From positions 4,975,001-5,039,000 of the forward strand of contig NZ_CP145905.1 of assembly GCF_036894955.1 (NCBI RefSeq): a stretch of 64,000 bases of DNA. The letters run 5' to 3'. How positions within the stretch are numbered: position 1 is the stretch's first letter; every line of letters begins with the position of its first letter. Positions 43,664-52,470 of the stretch are shown here, in pieces. The position numbers were made by a program, and so were the translations under genes. The DNA is from Paenibacillus sp. KS-LC4. GTDB taxonomy: Bacteria; Bacillota; Bacilli; Paenibacillales; Paenibacillaceae. The notes under the pieces were generated by a model. That model was not told where the DNA came from and made no database searches. It saw nothing but the letters and a program-made list of their open reading frames with translations.

Positions 43664-46600
43664 TTAACGTTTGATTTGCTCAACAATTTGCGGATCTTTA
43701 ATTTTCGTATCTTGTGCGAGCAGAACGATTTTGGATAAAATCTCTGCTGTCTTTGGATCTTCATCCATAAACGGCAAAAACAGCTTACCCCGGTGCTGAG
43801 AATGAACCGGAATGATGGCAACTGCGCCAGAAGCCTGCTTATATACGATTCCGCTGCCCAGATGAACGCTGTATTCACCTAATTGCCCTGCAATTAAAGC
43901 ATGGCTGCCCTCCAGTCTTACATTATTTATTTTGAGCAGTCGCAACGATTCTCTAACGATAGCTTGGCGAATTTCAATTGTTGTCAGGCTCGCCTCAGGA
44001 TCTACTCCGCCTACATGCGCCACACTGACAACCAAATCCACATCGCGCATCACTTCAGAGAAAACGAGTGGCGGTACATTTTTAATATCAATCGGTTTAT
44101 ACGTATGGCGATCAAAGAAGCGGACTGTTTCTAAAGTTGGACATTCAACATCCGACGGAGAAAACCAATCAGCTAGTGCATAAATGCTCGCAATAATATT
44201 CTCCTTGTAATAAACCTTCTGTAGTCCTTCCTCGTAGCTTACTGTCCATAAGCGGCCCTTCAGCAAGCTGACCGTCTTGCGAGGCTGTACCTGATGTCCA
44301 TCATATCTGCGGGAAATCGCACCACTAGCAAGCTCATCCGTACTCGGCATATACAATTCACGAAATACTTGTTTGAACGGTTGCTTCAACTGCCTGTCAA
44401 ACATATCCTTTTGGTATAAGCTCCACTGTCCGCTGTTGAACAAATGCAGAGGATGGACAATAAGGAGTTCATCGCTTTCGGCAGCTTCATAGGCTTCCCC
44501 TGCTGCTCCGAACAGCGTCCCATTTTCGAAGTAACCCAGCTTTCCATTTGCACTGAATATCAATGTTCTAATTAAAGGCGCAATAACTGGGTTTTTCGCG
44601 AGCTTGTTAATCTCTTCTTTAGTGAAAAGACTTCCCGTTTCCATGGAGCGTTCAAGTTCCCTGCGCGCCCGCTTGAATTGGTCTGAAAGCTCCGATTTAA
44701 TTTGCTTAAGCGTCTCAATATATTCATGCTTTTTATAAGCGGCCGGAACAGATTTAAGCTCCTTATCTTTGCGGAGCAAACGCATATCCGCTTTACCTTC
44801 TTCGTCAATGATCAGTTGCACCGTAACCTCCTCATCCAAAGCGACAGGATCAAAATAGTGCAGAAGCTCGTCTATTTTCCGTCCTTCCATATCCCAAGTT
44901 AAACGAACTACATCATTATAACCTGCATTTCGTGCTAAGTTATCAAGTGCAATGGAGCTTGTTTTTGATTCTGTCGCCCGGCGCTGAGCTCCAAATGCCT
45001 TGCTTTCTTTAAGAAATTTCTGAATAAATTCATACCTTTCCAGTACATCGCGCTGCTTGTCTTGCTCCAATGGAACTAAGCTATAGCACAGCAAATGATC
45101 TTTATTGCGTTTATCTGCTACTGATTTCTTCAAGTCCGCAAGCTTAAGCTTGCCCAGCACCGCGTCAGCAAACAATTGAGAGCGTCTGTGATTGGAGCCG
45201 GCCGAAATGTATTTTGCCGACTGATAGAGCTGGTCAAACCGCTTCTCTCCCAGCTCTTGATAAGCCGAATGAAACCAATTCACATCGAATGCGCCATCGT
45301 TAAAATCTTCCGGCAATATCGGTGAGTAATGGGCTACAATCGTTTCCTTTTCTCCCGAAAACGTCTCATTAATATGTGCGTGGAAATACCAGGCTGCACT
45401 GCGCAGACCATCCCAGCCCAAATATTTTGCTATTATATCGACCCACTGAGGGGCGTACATCGCAGCTTCAAGCAATCTAACCTCACTAATCTTGCTGCCC
45501 CTAAGCAGTTCTTTCAACGTCTCCTCGTTTTCCCCTACAGCAGGATGACACACTTTAAGCATCTGACTGAACGATTCTTTCTTCGTTGTATCTTTCCCAT
45601 AACTGTAAATGTAGCCTCGAACGAAGGATTCTTTATCTAGCCCCGCCAAAATGCGCAGGAAATACGCGGTTCCTTGAATATGCGAAATGCTTGTTGCAAG
45701 CTTGGTGACATCTGTTGGGAGATCACCGCGGTTAAGTTCAATATCCAAAATTCGCTCGATAATCCGATTTTGAAGCTCGTTCAATTTTGGATAGCAATCT
45801 AAACTATGATTTTTAGGGCTAGTCATTTCCCTAATGTAGTTATCGCTGCGCGGCCTGGACATTAATAATCGAATAAGCTCGTCTTCGCTAAGAAGCTCCA
45901 GGCTATACGCCCTTGCAAAATCCTCAAGACCTAGCAAATAACTATTGTAGCCCTGTAGAGCAAATAACCAGTAATAAGCTTCAAAATACGGCTTGAATGA
46001 ATGATCATCATGCAGCTCAGACTTTTGCCAGTTCCGCCAGAAGCTCGTTAATGCGTTTAAAATACCATGATTCTCATCCTCTTTATCATAAGGGAAGCTG
46101 CTAATAATTAAACGCAGCGCATAATTCGACCTATCAAAGCGCTCTCGCATATCACTATCTGAAATATAAGCACCAATAATTTCATTGACTTGTTTCTCAT
46201 AATTCAAACGATTATAAATCGTTTGCATATCCGCCACCTTATCCATTGGATAAATGGCTTCAATTAGCTCCTTACCCCAGCTCTCTAACGCCTTGACGTT
46301 AGATCCGTACATTTCCCAGCTTTTTAATTCACCCGTGCAGCAACGATGCAAGAAATTAGCCTGACGATAAAAATCCAGCTGCATTAACTCAAGCGGACCA
46401 AATCCGCTCAAAGCCAAATAATTTCTCCATACTTCAGCTAAGGGGTATCGCTCCAACACGGGAGTTTTATCATCGGAATCATATCTCCAGTTAGTTGTCG
46501 AAAGCCTAGTTCCAAGGAGTACAGACTGTTTAGCCTCATAATAATCCTGAATTTCATACTCATGCTCCCGATGCTCGTGAACGAGATCCGATAATCCTTG

Positions 46601-48601
46601 CAGAAACTGCTGCATCTCGTCAACCGACAAAACAAAATATTGCTTTACTTCTCTCAAAACTGACAATGGCATAGGCTCTATTTGCAAAAGACGGTCAAAT
46701 TTTTCAGGAAGATTATATAAACCAAAGCCATTTGCTAAAGTATAAGTCGTCTCTTGCTTTAGCTTATCTAGTAATAGCTGCTCCTTGTCTGTTGGCTCAG
46801 CAACCATTTCAATTTGATCCTGAAGCTCGGCAAATAGCACTGCATGCCGCTTGTCTTCCTTCATCTCGGTTAACAGTTCTAAGGCAGCCAGACGCTGCAG
46901 CTCTACTCGGCTTTGCAGCAGCTCCTTTGTTGTCGTCTTAAGGCTTGCAGCTGGCTGGCTAAGCAAAAGCTCAATCGCACCTTGGCGAAGCGCACCCTTC
47001 TTAAGCTTGAGCAAAGCGGCAATAGCTGACATTTCCTCCTCGTTAAGTTGAAGCTTGGCAGCTTTACGAATCGCAATTTCTCGATTGCTCGTACTTTTGT
47101 CCGAAAGGCTTGCAAATAAAAAATCTCTTTGTTCTTTATTTTCTAAATCAGCAAGGAAATACTTTAACAGCTCTCCCCTCATGCTAGGGCTCAATGTATC
47201 TTTAATTGCTATCATTTCAGCAATCATTTCATTATCCATATCATAGGCGATAAGATAGAGCATTTTTTTTACAATTTCATCAGCTTGGAGCGTATAACTC
47301 AACCATTCAAATACACGGGAGTTTTTCGTAATTTCCTTCCCATTCATCTTGGAAAGCATATTGAAAAACTTCAAGAAATGATTTTTCCGCTCCGCTTTAT
47401 CCTCAAGAAAAGGCGTACTTTCATAGGTCAATGTATTATCCCTGTCCATATGCCATTCATAGCTGTATCTATAGGTATAGTTATTTAGAAGCCAATATTG
47501 CAGTTCAATATCTGCCTCATCCAGCCAATTTTTAGCAATGGCAAAACGCATTGCAGGATTGTTGCTCTGTGCTAGAGCATATTGGGCAACCACTTTGCGA
47601 TATGTATCTTGACCTTCCATTAAATATGTAATTTTATCCTTTAAATCGTCTTCCTCATGAACAGCTGTTGCCCACAAAGCCATAAATACTTCATTGACGT
47701 TGCTGCTTTCCAGCCACTGCTCACGTAGTTCCTTATTGCCCAGAGACTGAACCGCATAGTCTAAGCACAGCTTTGCTACACGAGTATTAGCTGCTTCCAA
47801 ATTTAGTCCTGTCCAAACGTCCAGCGCTCTTACAACTGAACTAAAACGGATTAAATTGTTATCCTCAACAATTTTCAGCATAAATTGCATAGCCTTGATT
47901 GTTCCCATATCCATTTGCTCGACAATACTTTGTCTGAGGCCTTCTTGCAGACGTGCAGCTATAAGAAGCTCGCCTACCATTTGATAAGCACGTTCGCTAT
48001 GGCTCAAAAATATACCCAAAATCATATGACGGGACAAGAGCGCTGTATTATTATCCCCATATATAATTTCTCTTAAATCTTCAAGCGTTTCTTCGTTGCC
48101 TCTATCAATCTCAAATGCAATCATGTCTGCCGCCGCATTCATAAGGTGACTATTATTCGCAAAGAAAGATTGTTCAGCTTTTGTTAAATATTCTTTCACA
48201 TCGAACTTTGCCGCCTGCATATAAAAGAGAGAAATACATTTCTCCATCACTCTATCTGTATATACTTCTAATTTGGATGTGCGGAATGGCCGGCGCATAT
48301 ACCCATTACTATGCGGATATTCTACGCAATGATCTACAATATATCGGAACACAGCTGCATAAGGAGCATCTAATAACTTATCTACAATAATAACAAGCGG
48401 CATAAACCAGTTGTTGCTGTCATCTGCCTCCATTTGCGTAAGTAACTGCTTCAATTCTTGCTTTGCGACATGATCTACAAATACCTCTTTAGCAGATTCA
48501 ATTACTAGTACAGCAAGCTTGCGATAAGACTCCACATCGAATGAGCTTTCCGCTTTGTCCAGTAGCTTCTTAAAATATTCCTTTCTCTCTTCCAGTTCCA
48601 T
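43664..48601 (-). CDS. Giant DUF4132-domain protein
   Basis: 1645 residues, soluble, no membrane segment. The N-terminal 650 residues look like helical (HEAT-like) repeats. The DUF4132 region falls in about 1150-1350 (DNLARNAGYNDVVRLTWDMEG... ). A C-terminal DUF7737-like module follows (about 1500-1645, FFDRHTYKPIDIKNVPPLVFSEVMRDVDL split over two strands). E. coli MolR/YehI belong to the same group, with no firm function. It follows a small beta-grasp-like gene by 42 bases, with AGGAGG before its ATG. It is divergent from the STM4015-4011 cluster. Confidence 0.88.
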   Translation of the reverse strand: MELEERKEYFKKLLDKAESSFDVESYRKLAVLVIESAKEVFVDHVAKQELKQLLTQMEADDSNNWFMPLVIIVDKLLDAPYAAVFRYIVDHCVEYPHSNGYMRRPFRTSKLEVYTDRVMEKCISLFYMQAAKFDVKEYLTKAEQSFFANNSHLMNAAADMIAFEIDRGNEETLEDLREIIYGDNNTALLSRHMILGIFLSHSERAYQMVGELLIAARLQEGLRQSIVEQMDMGTIKAMQFMLKIVEDNNLIRFSSVVRALDVWTGLNLEAANTRVAKLCLDYAVQSLGNKELREQWLESSNVNEVFMALWATAVHEEDDLKDKITYLMEGQDTYRKVVAQYALAQSNNPAMRFAIAKNWLDEADIELQYWLLNNYTYRYSYEWHMDRDNTLTYESTPFLEDKAERKNHFLKFFNMLSKMNGKEITKNSRVFEWLSYTLQADEIVKKMLYLIAYDMDNEMIAEMIAIKDTLSPSMRGELLKYFLADLENKEQRDFLFASLSDKSTSNREIAIRKAAKLQLNEEEMSAIAALLKLKKGALRQGAIELLLSQPAASLKTTTKELLQSRVELQRLAALELLTEMKEDKRHAVLFAELQDQIEMVAEPTDKEQLLLDKLKQETTYTLANGFGLYNLPEKFDRLLQIEPMPLSVLREVKQYFVLSVDEMQQFLQGLSDLVHEHREHEYEIQDYYEAKQSVLLGTRLSTTNWRYDSDDKTPVLERYPLAEVWRNYLALSGFGPLELMQLDFYRQANFLHRCCTGELKSWEMYGSNVKALESWGKELIEAIYPMDKVADMQTIYNRLNYEKQVNEIIGAYISDSDMRERFDRSNYALRLIISSFPYDKEDENHGILNALTSFWRNWQKSELHDDHSFKPYFEAYYWLFALQGYNSYLLGLEDFARAYSLELLSEDELIRLLMSRPRSDNYIREMTSPKNHSLDCYPKLNELQNRIIERILDIELNRGDLPTDVTKLATSISHIQGTAYFLRILAGLDKESFVRGYIYSYGKDTTKKESFSQMLKVCHPAVGENEETLKELLRGSKISEVRLLEAAMYAPQWVDIIAKYLGWDGLRSAAWYFHAHINETFSGEKETIVAHYSPILPEDFNDGAFDVNWFHSAYQELGEKRFDQLYQSAKYISAGSNHRRSQLFADAVLGKLKLADLKKSVADKRNKDHLLCYSLVPLEQDKQRDVLERYEFIQKFLKESKAFGAQRRATESKTSSIALDNLARNAGYNDVVRLTWDMEGRKIDELLHYFDPVALDEEVTVQLIIDEEGKADMRLLRKDKELKSVPAAYKKHEYIETLKQIKSELSDQFKRARRELERSMETGSLFTKEEINKLAKNPVIAPLIRTLIFSANGKLGYFENGTLFGAAGEAYEAAESDELLIVHPLHLFNSGQWSLYQKDMFDRQLKQPFKQVFRELYMPSTDELASGAISRRYDGHQVQPRKTVSLLKGRLWTVSYEEGLQKVYYKENIIASIYALADWFSPSDVECPTLETVRFFDRHTYKPIDIKNVPPLVFSEVMRDVDLVVSVAHVGGVDPEASLTTIEIRQAIVRESLRLLKINNVRLEGSHALIAGQLGEYSVHLGSGIVYKQASGAVAIIPVHSQHRGKLFLPFMDEDPKTAEILSKIVLLAQDTKIKDPQIVEQIKR

Positions 48602-48643
48602 CTTGAATTGCCTCCTGATTCAATAAAATGCGAAACGGCTTTC

Positions 48644-49063
48644 CTACCACATTCTTCCTGCCAACATCGTAAATCGAATTAATGCGAGCTCGTCTCCATC
48701 ACTCATATGTAAAGGACTATCCAATTGCTCTATTTCTTCCCCATTAATAAATACCTTATATAGTCCGTCTTCAAACGCCAGTATTGCAGTACAAAGCGCT
48801 TCATCTATACTTGCCCTTTGCTCATTATATATTGATCCAAAGCCAACTTTGCCCGCCTCGGCTTGCAGCTCCACATCGCTTTGCGTCAAATATGGCACAA
48901 GAGGAACGCCGGTCTCCTTTTGATTAAATGTCCGAACATTTACAGTAACAAGGTCCGTAATTAGCGCCTTCAACGTATCCGGTTTATTTGTAAGTGTCCA
49001 CTCGAGACGATTTAAATAGCTTTTCTTCTTTCCAAGACTCTTCACTGTTATGTACACAATCAT
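48644..49063 (-). CDS. Small beta-grasp-like partner of the DUF4132 protein
   Basis: 139 residues. The C-terminal third (about 95-139: DGLYKVFINGEEIEQLDSP, DGDELALIRFTMLAGRMW) resembles a ubiquitin/MoaD-type beta-grasp fold ending in a turn, but lacks a terminal Gly-Gly. I cannot name the N-terminal part. It precedes the giant DUF4132 gene, probably in the same transcript. ATG 49063 has GGAGGT nine bases upstream. Confidence 0.6.
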   Translation of the reverse strand: MIVYITVKSLGKKKSYLNRLEWTLTNKPDTLKALITDLVTVNVRTFNQKETGVPLVPYLTQSDVELQAEAGKVGFGSIYNEQRASIDEALCTAILAFEDGLYKVFINGEEIEQLDSPLHMSDGDELALIRFTMLAGRMW

Positions 49064-49157
49064 GACCGACTACCTCCGGATACTTGTAATGTCCCCTGAC
49101 TACCATAATAGTACCATATTTAGGAAAGGACGCCCTTCATGCCTTTAGGAGGAAATA

Positions 49158-49283
49158 ATGAAGCTTTCTCTGTACAGCCAGGCCCTTTTACACTTAAAAA
49201 TACGTGATATAGACTATTTACACCTATTGCATATGAATAGAACAGTTTATAAATTTTATTATTTTGTCTTCAAGTATGTTTAA
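49158..49283 (+). CDS. 41-codon ORF with strong ribosome binding site
   Basis: ATG 49158 follows AGGAGG by five bases, a near-ideal site. The peptide starts MKLSLYSQALLHLKIRDIDY and ends in a Tyr/Phe-rich, basic stretch before TAA 49281. It is on the same strand as, and upstream of, a cluster with two radical SAM enzymes and an ATP-grasp protein, so a peptide substrate is conceivable. Against this, it has no Cys and it lies upstream of the promoter proposed for the cluster. No similarity is recognised. Confidence 0.4.
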   Translation: MKLSLYSQALLHLKIRDIDYLHLLHMNRTVYKFYYFVFKYV

Positions 49284-49304
49284 TTGTCCTTTAATATTTA
49301 CGGC

Positions 49305-49333
49305 TTGCCAAAAGAGAACGTAGGTTCTATAAT
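49305..49333 (+). promoter_or_regulatory. Sigma-A promoter upstream of the STM4015-4011 cluster
   Basis: -35 TTGCCA (49305-49310), 17-base spacer, perfect -10 TATAAT (49328-49333). Transcription should start near 49340, leaving a leader of about 245 bases before STM4015. Confidence 0.75.
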
Positions 49334-49358
49334 TCATATTACAGGAACATACGTTCTC
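49314..49358 (+). promoter_or_regulatory. Two LexA/SOS-type boxes in an inverted repeat
   Basis: GAACGTAGGTTC (49316-49327) lies in the promoter spacer touching the -10. GAACATACGTTC (49345-49356) lies just after the predicted start. Both have the Gram-positive LexA core GAAC-N4-GTTC, and the second also fits the RNRY centre of CGAACRNRYGTTYG. They form the arms (14 bp, one mismatch) of an inverted repeat with a 17-base centre. Confidence 0.65.
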
Positions 49359-49586
49359 AGTCAATAAAATTCCAAGCTCTTCCTTATGCTTTTGGATATA
49401 CGGATTTTAACATTCATTAACAAAATGTTTGAGCCTTCCTTAGCATGGGTATAACCCTATATTGGAAACTTTGATTTTATGCTTCATTGTTTATTATTAA
49501 TCATTTTCAGGAAATCAGTTGGATTGACGCTGCTGAGTAGAGCGTGTTATTTTAAATTGGACATGGAAACTTTTGGAGGGATATGA

Positions 49587-50429
49587 ATGATTGAGATTCG
49601 TTTATCCGTTGATTATGATGATTATGAAAATGGTGTTCGCATTTCCCAGCTTATTGAACAGCTCACTGAAAAGCCGAACGCAGCTAATATTTCTGTGCTT
49701 ACGATTGGTGATTGGGGACAAGCCTATGAGAACGGACCTGATGATGCAATCGAATCACTCATTAAACACAAGCATATTTTCACAGGCTTGAGCAGCGTAT
49801 TTCTTGGAGATATGGACTCGGAGGATTGTGAAGTATCCTGGATTAATCAAACAAACATCGCTCCACTTCTTGAAGCTTATCCTAATCTTCGATCCCTTAC
49901 CGTTAAAGGAAGCACCGATTTAAGCTTTGAACCTTTGCAGCATGCAGCGCTTCAAGAACTGAAAATTATTTGCGGCGGTTTGCCGAATAGTGTAATTGGA
50001 CAAATCGCTGGCTCCCAGCTTCCTGAACTCCGTAGACTTGAATTGTATCTTGGTGTAGAGGATTACGGGTTTGATGCATCGCTGGAAGAAGTTCTGGCAG
50101 TCGCTAATCCAGAGTTATTCCCAAAGCTCACCTATTTAGGCTTGAAAAATAGCGAAATTCAGGACGAGATTGCAATCGCAATTTCTGATTCGCCAATTGT
50201 TGACCAATTGGATACGCTTGATTTGTCTTACGGTACTCTAACCGATGTGGGAGCAGAAGCCCTCTTACAGAGCGAGCGGGTGAAAAAGCTTAAACATTTG
50301 GATCTTAACTACCACTATATGAGCGATACAATGGTCGAACGCTGGAAAGCAACCGGCATTTCTGTTGACCTCAGCGATGGGCAAGATGCTGATGAGGATG
50401 ACTGGCGCTATCCCTATATTACGGAATAA
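49587..50429 (+). CDS. STM4015-family leucine-rich-repeat-like protein
   Basis: 280 residues. Repeats of the LRR type (YPNLRSLTVKGSTDLSFEPL, LQELKIICGG, LRRLELYLGV, LTYLGLKNSEIQDEIA, LKHLDLNYHYMSD) match the STM4015 family of Salmonella and many actinomycetes. Homologues usually have about 40 more N-terminal residues. LRR proteins generally bind other proteins or peptides, so this may be the recognition subunit of the cluster; that is inference. ATG has GGAGGG six bases upstream. Its stop overlaps the next start (TAATG). Confidence 0.88.
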   Translation: MIEIRLSVDYDDYENGVRISQLIEQLTEKPNAANISVLTIGDWGQAYENGPDDAIESLIKHKHIFTGLSSVFLGDMDSEDCEVSWINQTNIAPLLEAYPNLRSLTVKGSTDLSFEPLQHAALQELKIICGGLPNSVIGQIAGSQLPELRRLELYLGVEDYGFDASLEEVLAVANPELFPKLTYLGLKNSEIQDEIAIAISDSPIVDQLDTLDLSYGTLTDVGAEALLQSERVKKLKHLDLNYHYMSDTMVERWKATGISVDLSDGQDADEDDWRYPYITE

Positions 50430-51637
50430 TGACCGCCACAGCTTCAGGACAACCTTATTTATTAATTGGAAACCCGGGCAACAAACGTACGCTCGGTCTA
50501 CAAGCTGCCAGACAGAAGCTTGGGCTGCCCCCAGCTATTGTTCTTCCTTATTCCAATCTGCTGAAACGCTCTGCCCATTTAGATGAAGCGATACGGCAGG
50601 CGGCAATAAACTTACAGCACATTGAAGAAGCGCCCATTATTCTCCGACTCGACGCTCCTGGAGAAAATTCGCTTGTAGAGCGTGAATTAATTGCGTGGGG
50701 TGCAGAATTTGAAAGCAGCAGACAAGATTTAACTAGCGGTATATCTGTTACCCCGTCTGAAGCGTTGCAGCTTCCCGAACAATTTGGGCGCATCCTTTAT
50801 CCAGGGCAATGGTACCGTGGCTTTTGTCGCCTGCTAGCCGAGCTTCGTGAAGCTGCGAAGCAAAGTAATTTTCCAATCCGCTGGGTCAACGATCCGGCGG
50901 ATGTTGCCGTTATGTTCGACAAACGGCGCTGCCAGCAGCTGCTTTCACAACATGGTGTCCCTATTCCTGCTATGCCAGCTCCTATCGGCTCTATCGGAGA
51001 TTATGAATCGCTGCTGACGGCTGTTCAATCGAGCCGTATGAACCGCTTATTCATTAAGCTTGCTTATGGCTCAGGAGCCTCAGGCGTTATCGCCTATCAG
51101 CGTCATCCTATAACTGGTTCAGAAATTGCAATTACCACGATTGGCATAGAGCAGCATAATAAAGAACATGTTTATTACAATTCCGGTAAATTACAGCGTT
51201 ACACCGACCAGTCAACGATTCGATTAATCATTGACTGGGTGTGTCGTGAAGGTGCTCAAATTGAGCGTTGGATTGAGAAGGACAGTCTCGATGGCAGCAG
51301 CTATGATATTAGGCAGCTTGTCGTTAACGGTTCCCCTTGCCATGCTATAGCTAGGCTAAGCCGCACTCCTATTACTAATTTACATTTGCGTAATGAGCGT
51401 CGCTTCATAACAGATGGCACGCTGTCAGCTGCTTTGAAAAACCAGGTAGAAGATACCGCGGTGTCCGCACTCGCCGCATTTAATGGTTCAACGGTCGCTG
51501 GAATTGATGTGCTTGTTCAAAAAAAACAGGGCCGGACCTACATATGCGATGTTAATCCCTTTGGTGATTTACTGTATCATGCCGAGCATAAAGGAATGAA
51601 TACATACGAATGGCAAATGTCGCTTCTACAACAGTAA
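50429..51637 (+). CDS. STM4014-family ATP-grasp protein
   Basis: 402 residues with an ATP-grasp fold: nucleotide-binding Lys in RLFIKLAYGSGASGV, and the metal-binding C-terminal segment GIDVLVQKKQGRTYICDVNP (Asp and Asn ligands). ATP-grasp enzymes join a carboxylate to an amine or thiol through an acyl phosphate; several peptide-modifying members exist. The substrate here is unknown. Its first base is the last base of the STM4015 stop codon. Confidence 0.85.
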   Translation: MTATASGQPYLLIGNPGNKRTLGLQAARQKLGLPPAIVLPYSNLLKRSAHLDEAIRQAAINLQHIEEAPIILRLDAPGENSLVERELIAWGAEFESSRQDLTSGISVTPSEALQLPEQFGRILYPGQWYRGFCRLLAELREAAKQSNFPIRWVNDPADVAVMFDKRRCQQLLSQHGVPIPAMPAPIGSIGDYESLLTAVQSSRMNRLFIKLAYGSGASGVIAYQRHPITGSEIAITTIGIEQHNKEHVYYNSGKLQRYTDQSTIRLIIDWVCREGAQIERWIEKDSLDGSSYDIRQLVVNGSPCHAIARLSRTPITNLHLRNERRFITDGTLSAALKNQVEDTAVSALAAFNGSTVAGIDVLVQKKQGRTYICDVNPFGDLLYHAEHKGMNTYEWQMSLLQQ

Positions 51638-51664
51638 AAAGCCTGCACGGAGAGGATGCTCAGG

Positions 51665-52453
51665 ATGATAGATATGAACCAAATCGTGGGCTCTCATGAT
51701 ATTGTTATGATTACGCTTGATACGCTGCGTTATGATGTAGCCAAGCTCGAAGAATCCAACTGTCGCAACTTATGCGCAGACGGACCATGGGAGAAGCGGC
51801 ATACGCCTGGCAGCTTCACGTATGCTGCACATCATGCCTTTTTCGGAGGCTTTCTCCCTACTCCTGCCAATACGGATAAAGCGTCGCATGTGCGTTTATT
51901 CCACACCAAAAATACAGGTTTAAAAACACATCCCTACACCTGGCAGTTTGATGCGCCTGATCTTGTAAGCGGCCTTGCTGAAGAAGGATACCGAACGATA
52001 TGTATTGGAGGAGTCATCTTTTTTACTAAGAAAAATAAGCTGGCAAAAGTACTTCCCGGATATTTTCAAGAAAGCTACTGGCGCATGAATTTCGGGGTAA
52101 CCAACCCTCGTTCTACGGAGCATCAGGTCAATCATGCCCTAAAGCTGCTGGAGAAGGCTGATATCAATGAAAGATTGTTTTTGTTCCTGAATATCTCTGC
52201 TATTCATGGGCCGAATCATTATTTTCTCCCTGGAGGTTCTCGTAAAGACTCTATCGAATCGCAGCGTGCAGCACTCAGATACGTAGACAGCCAGCTTGGC
52301 ATATTGTTCGATGCGCTGCGAAGCCGCGGCAAAACCCTTTGCCTCGCCTTCTCTGATCATGGAACCGCCTATGGCGAAGACGGGTACGACGGACATCGAC
52401 TCGCACATGAGGTTGTATGGAATGTGCCATACCGTGAATTTATTATAGAATGA
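51665..52453 (+). CDS. STM4013/SEN3800-family hydrolase (alkaline phosphatase superfamily)
   Basis: About 262 residues. Metal-binding motifs of the sulfatase/phosphatase superfamily are visible: ITLDTLRYD (D19) near the start and FSDHGTAYGEDGYDGHRLAHE near the end; a Thr/Ser nucleophile may lie in SFTYAAHHAFFGG. No signal peptide, so it works in the cytoplasm. ATG 51665 has GGAGAGG nine bases upstream; an ATG at 51656 abuts that site. The substrate is unknown. Confidence 0.85.
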   Translation: MIDMNQIVGSHDIVMITLDTLRYDVAKLEESNCRNLCADGPWEKRHTPGSFTYAAHHAFFGGFLPTPANTDKASHVRLFHTKNTGLKTHPYTWQFDAPDLVSGLAEEGYRTICIGGVIFFTKKNKLAKVLPGYFQESYWRMNFGVTNPRSTEHQVNHALKLLEKADINERLFLFLNISAIHGPNHYFLPGGSRKDSIESQRAALRYVDSQLGILFDALRSRGKTLCLAFSDHGTAYGEDGYDGHRLAHEVVWNVPYREFIIE

Positions 52454-52470
52454 AAGAGGAGAGATGCCGG

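Larger units (their letters stand above)
49064..49586. other. Divergent intergenic region of 523 bases
   Basis: This AT-rich region separates the DUF4132 pair from the STM4015-4011 cluster. It contains a 41-codon ORF (49158-49283), a promoter with two LexA-type boxes (49305-49358), and a second candidate promoter (TTGACG at 49524-49529, 17 bases, TTATTT at 49547-49552) close to the STM4015 start. These are listed separately. Confidence 0.7.
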
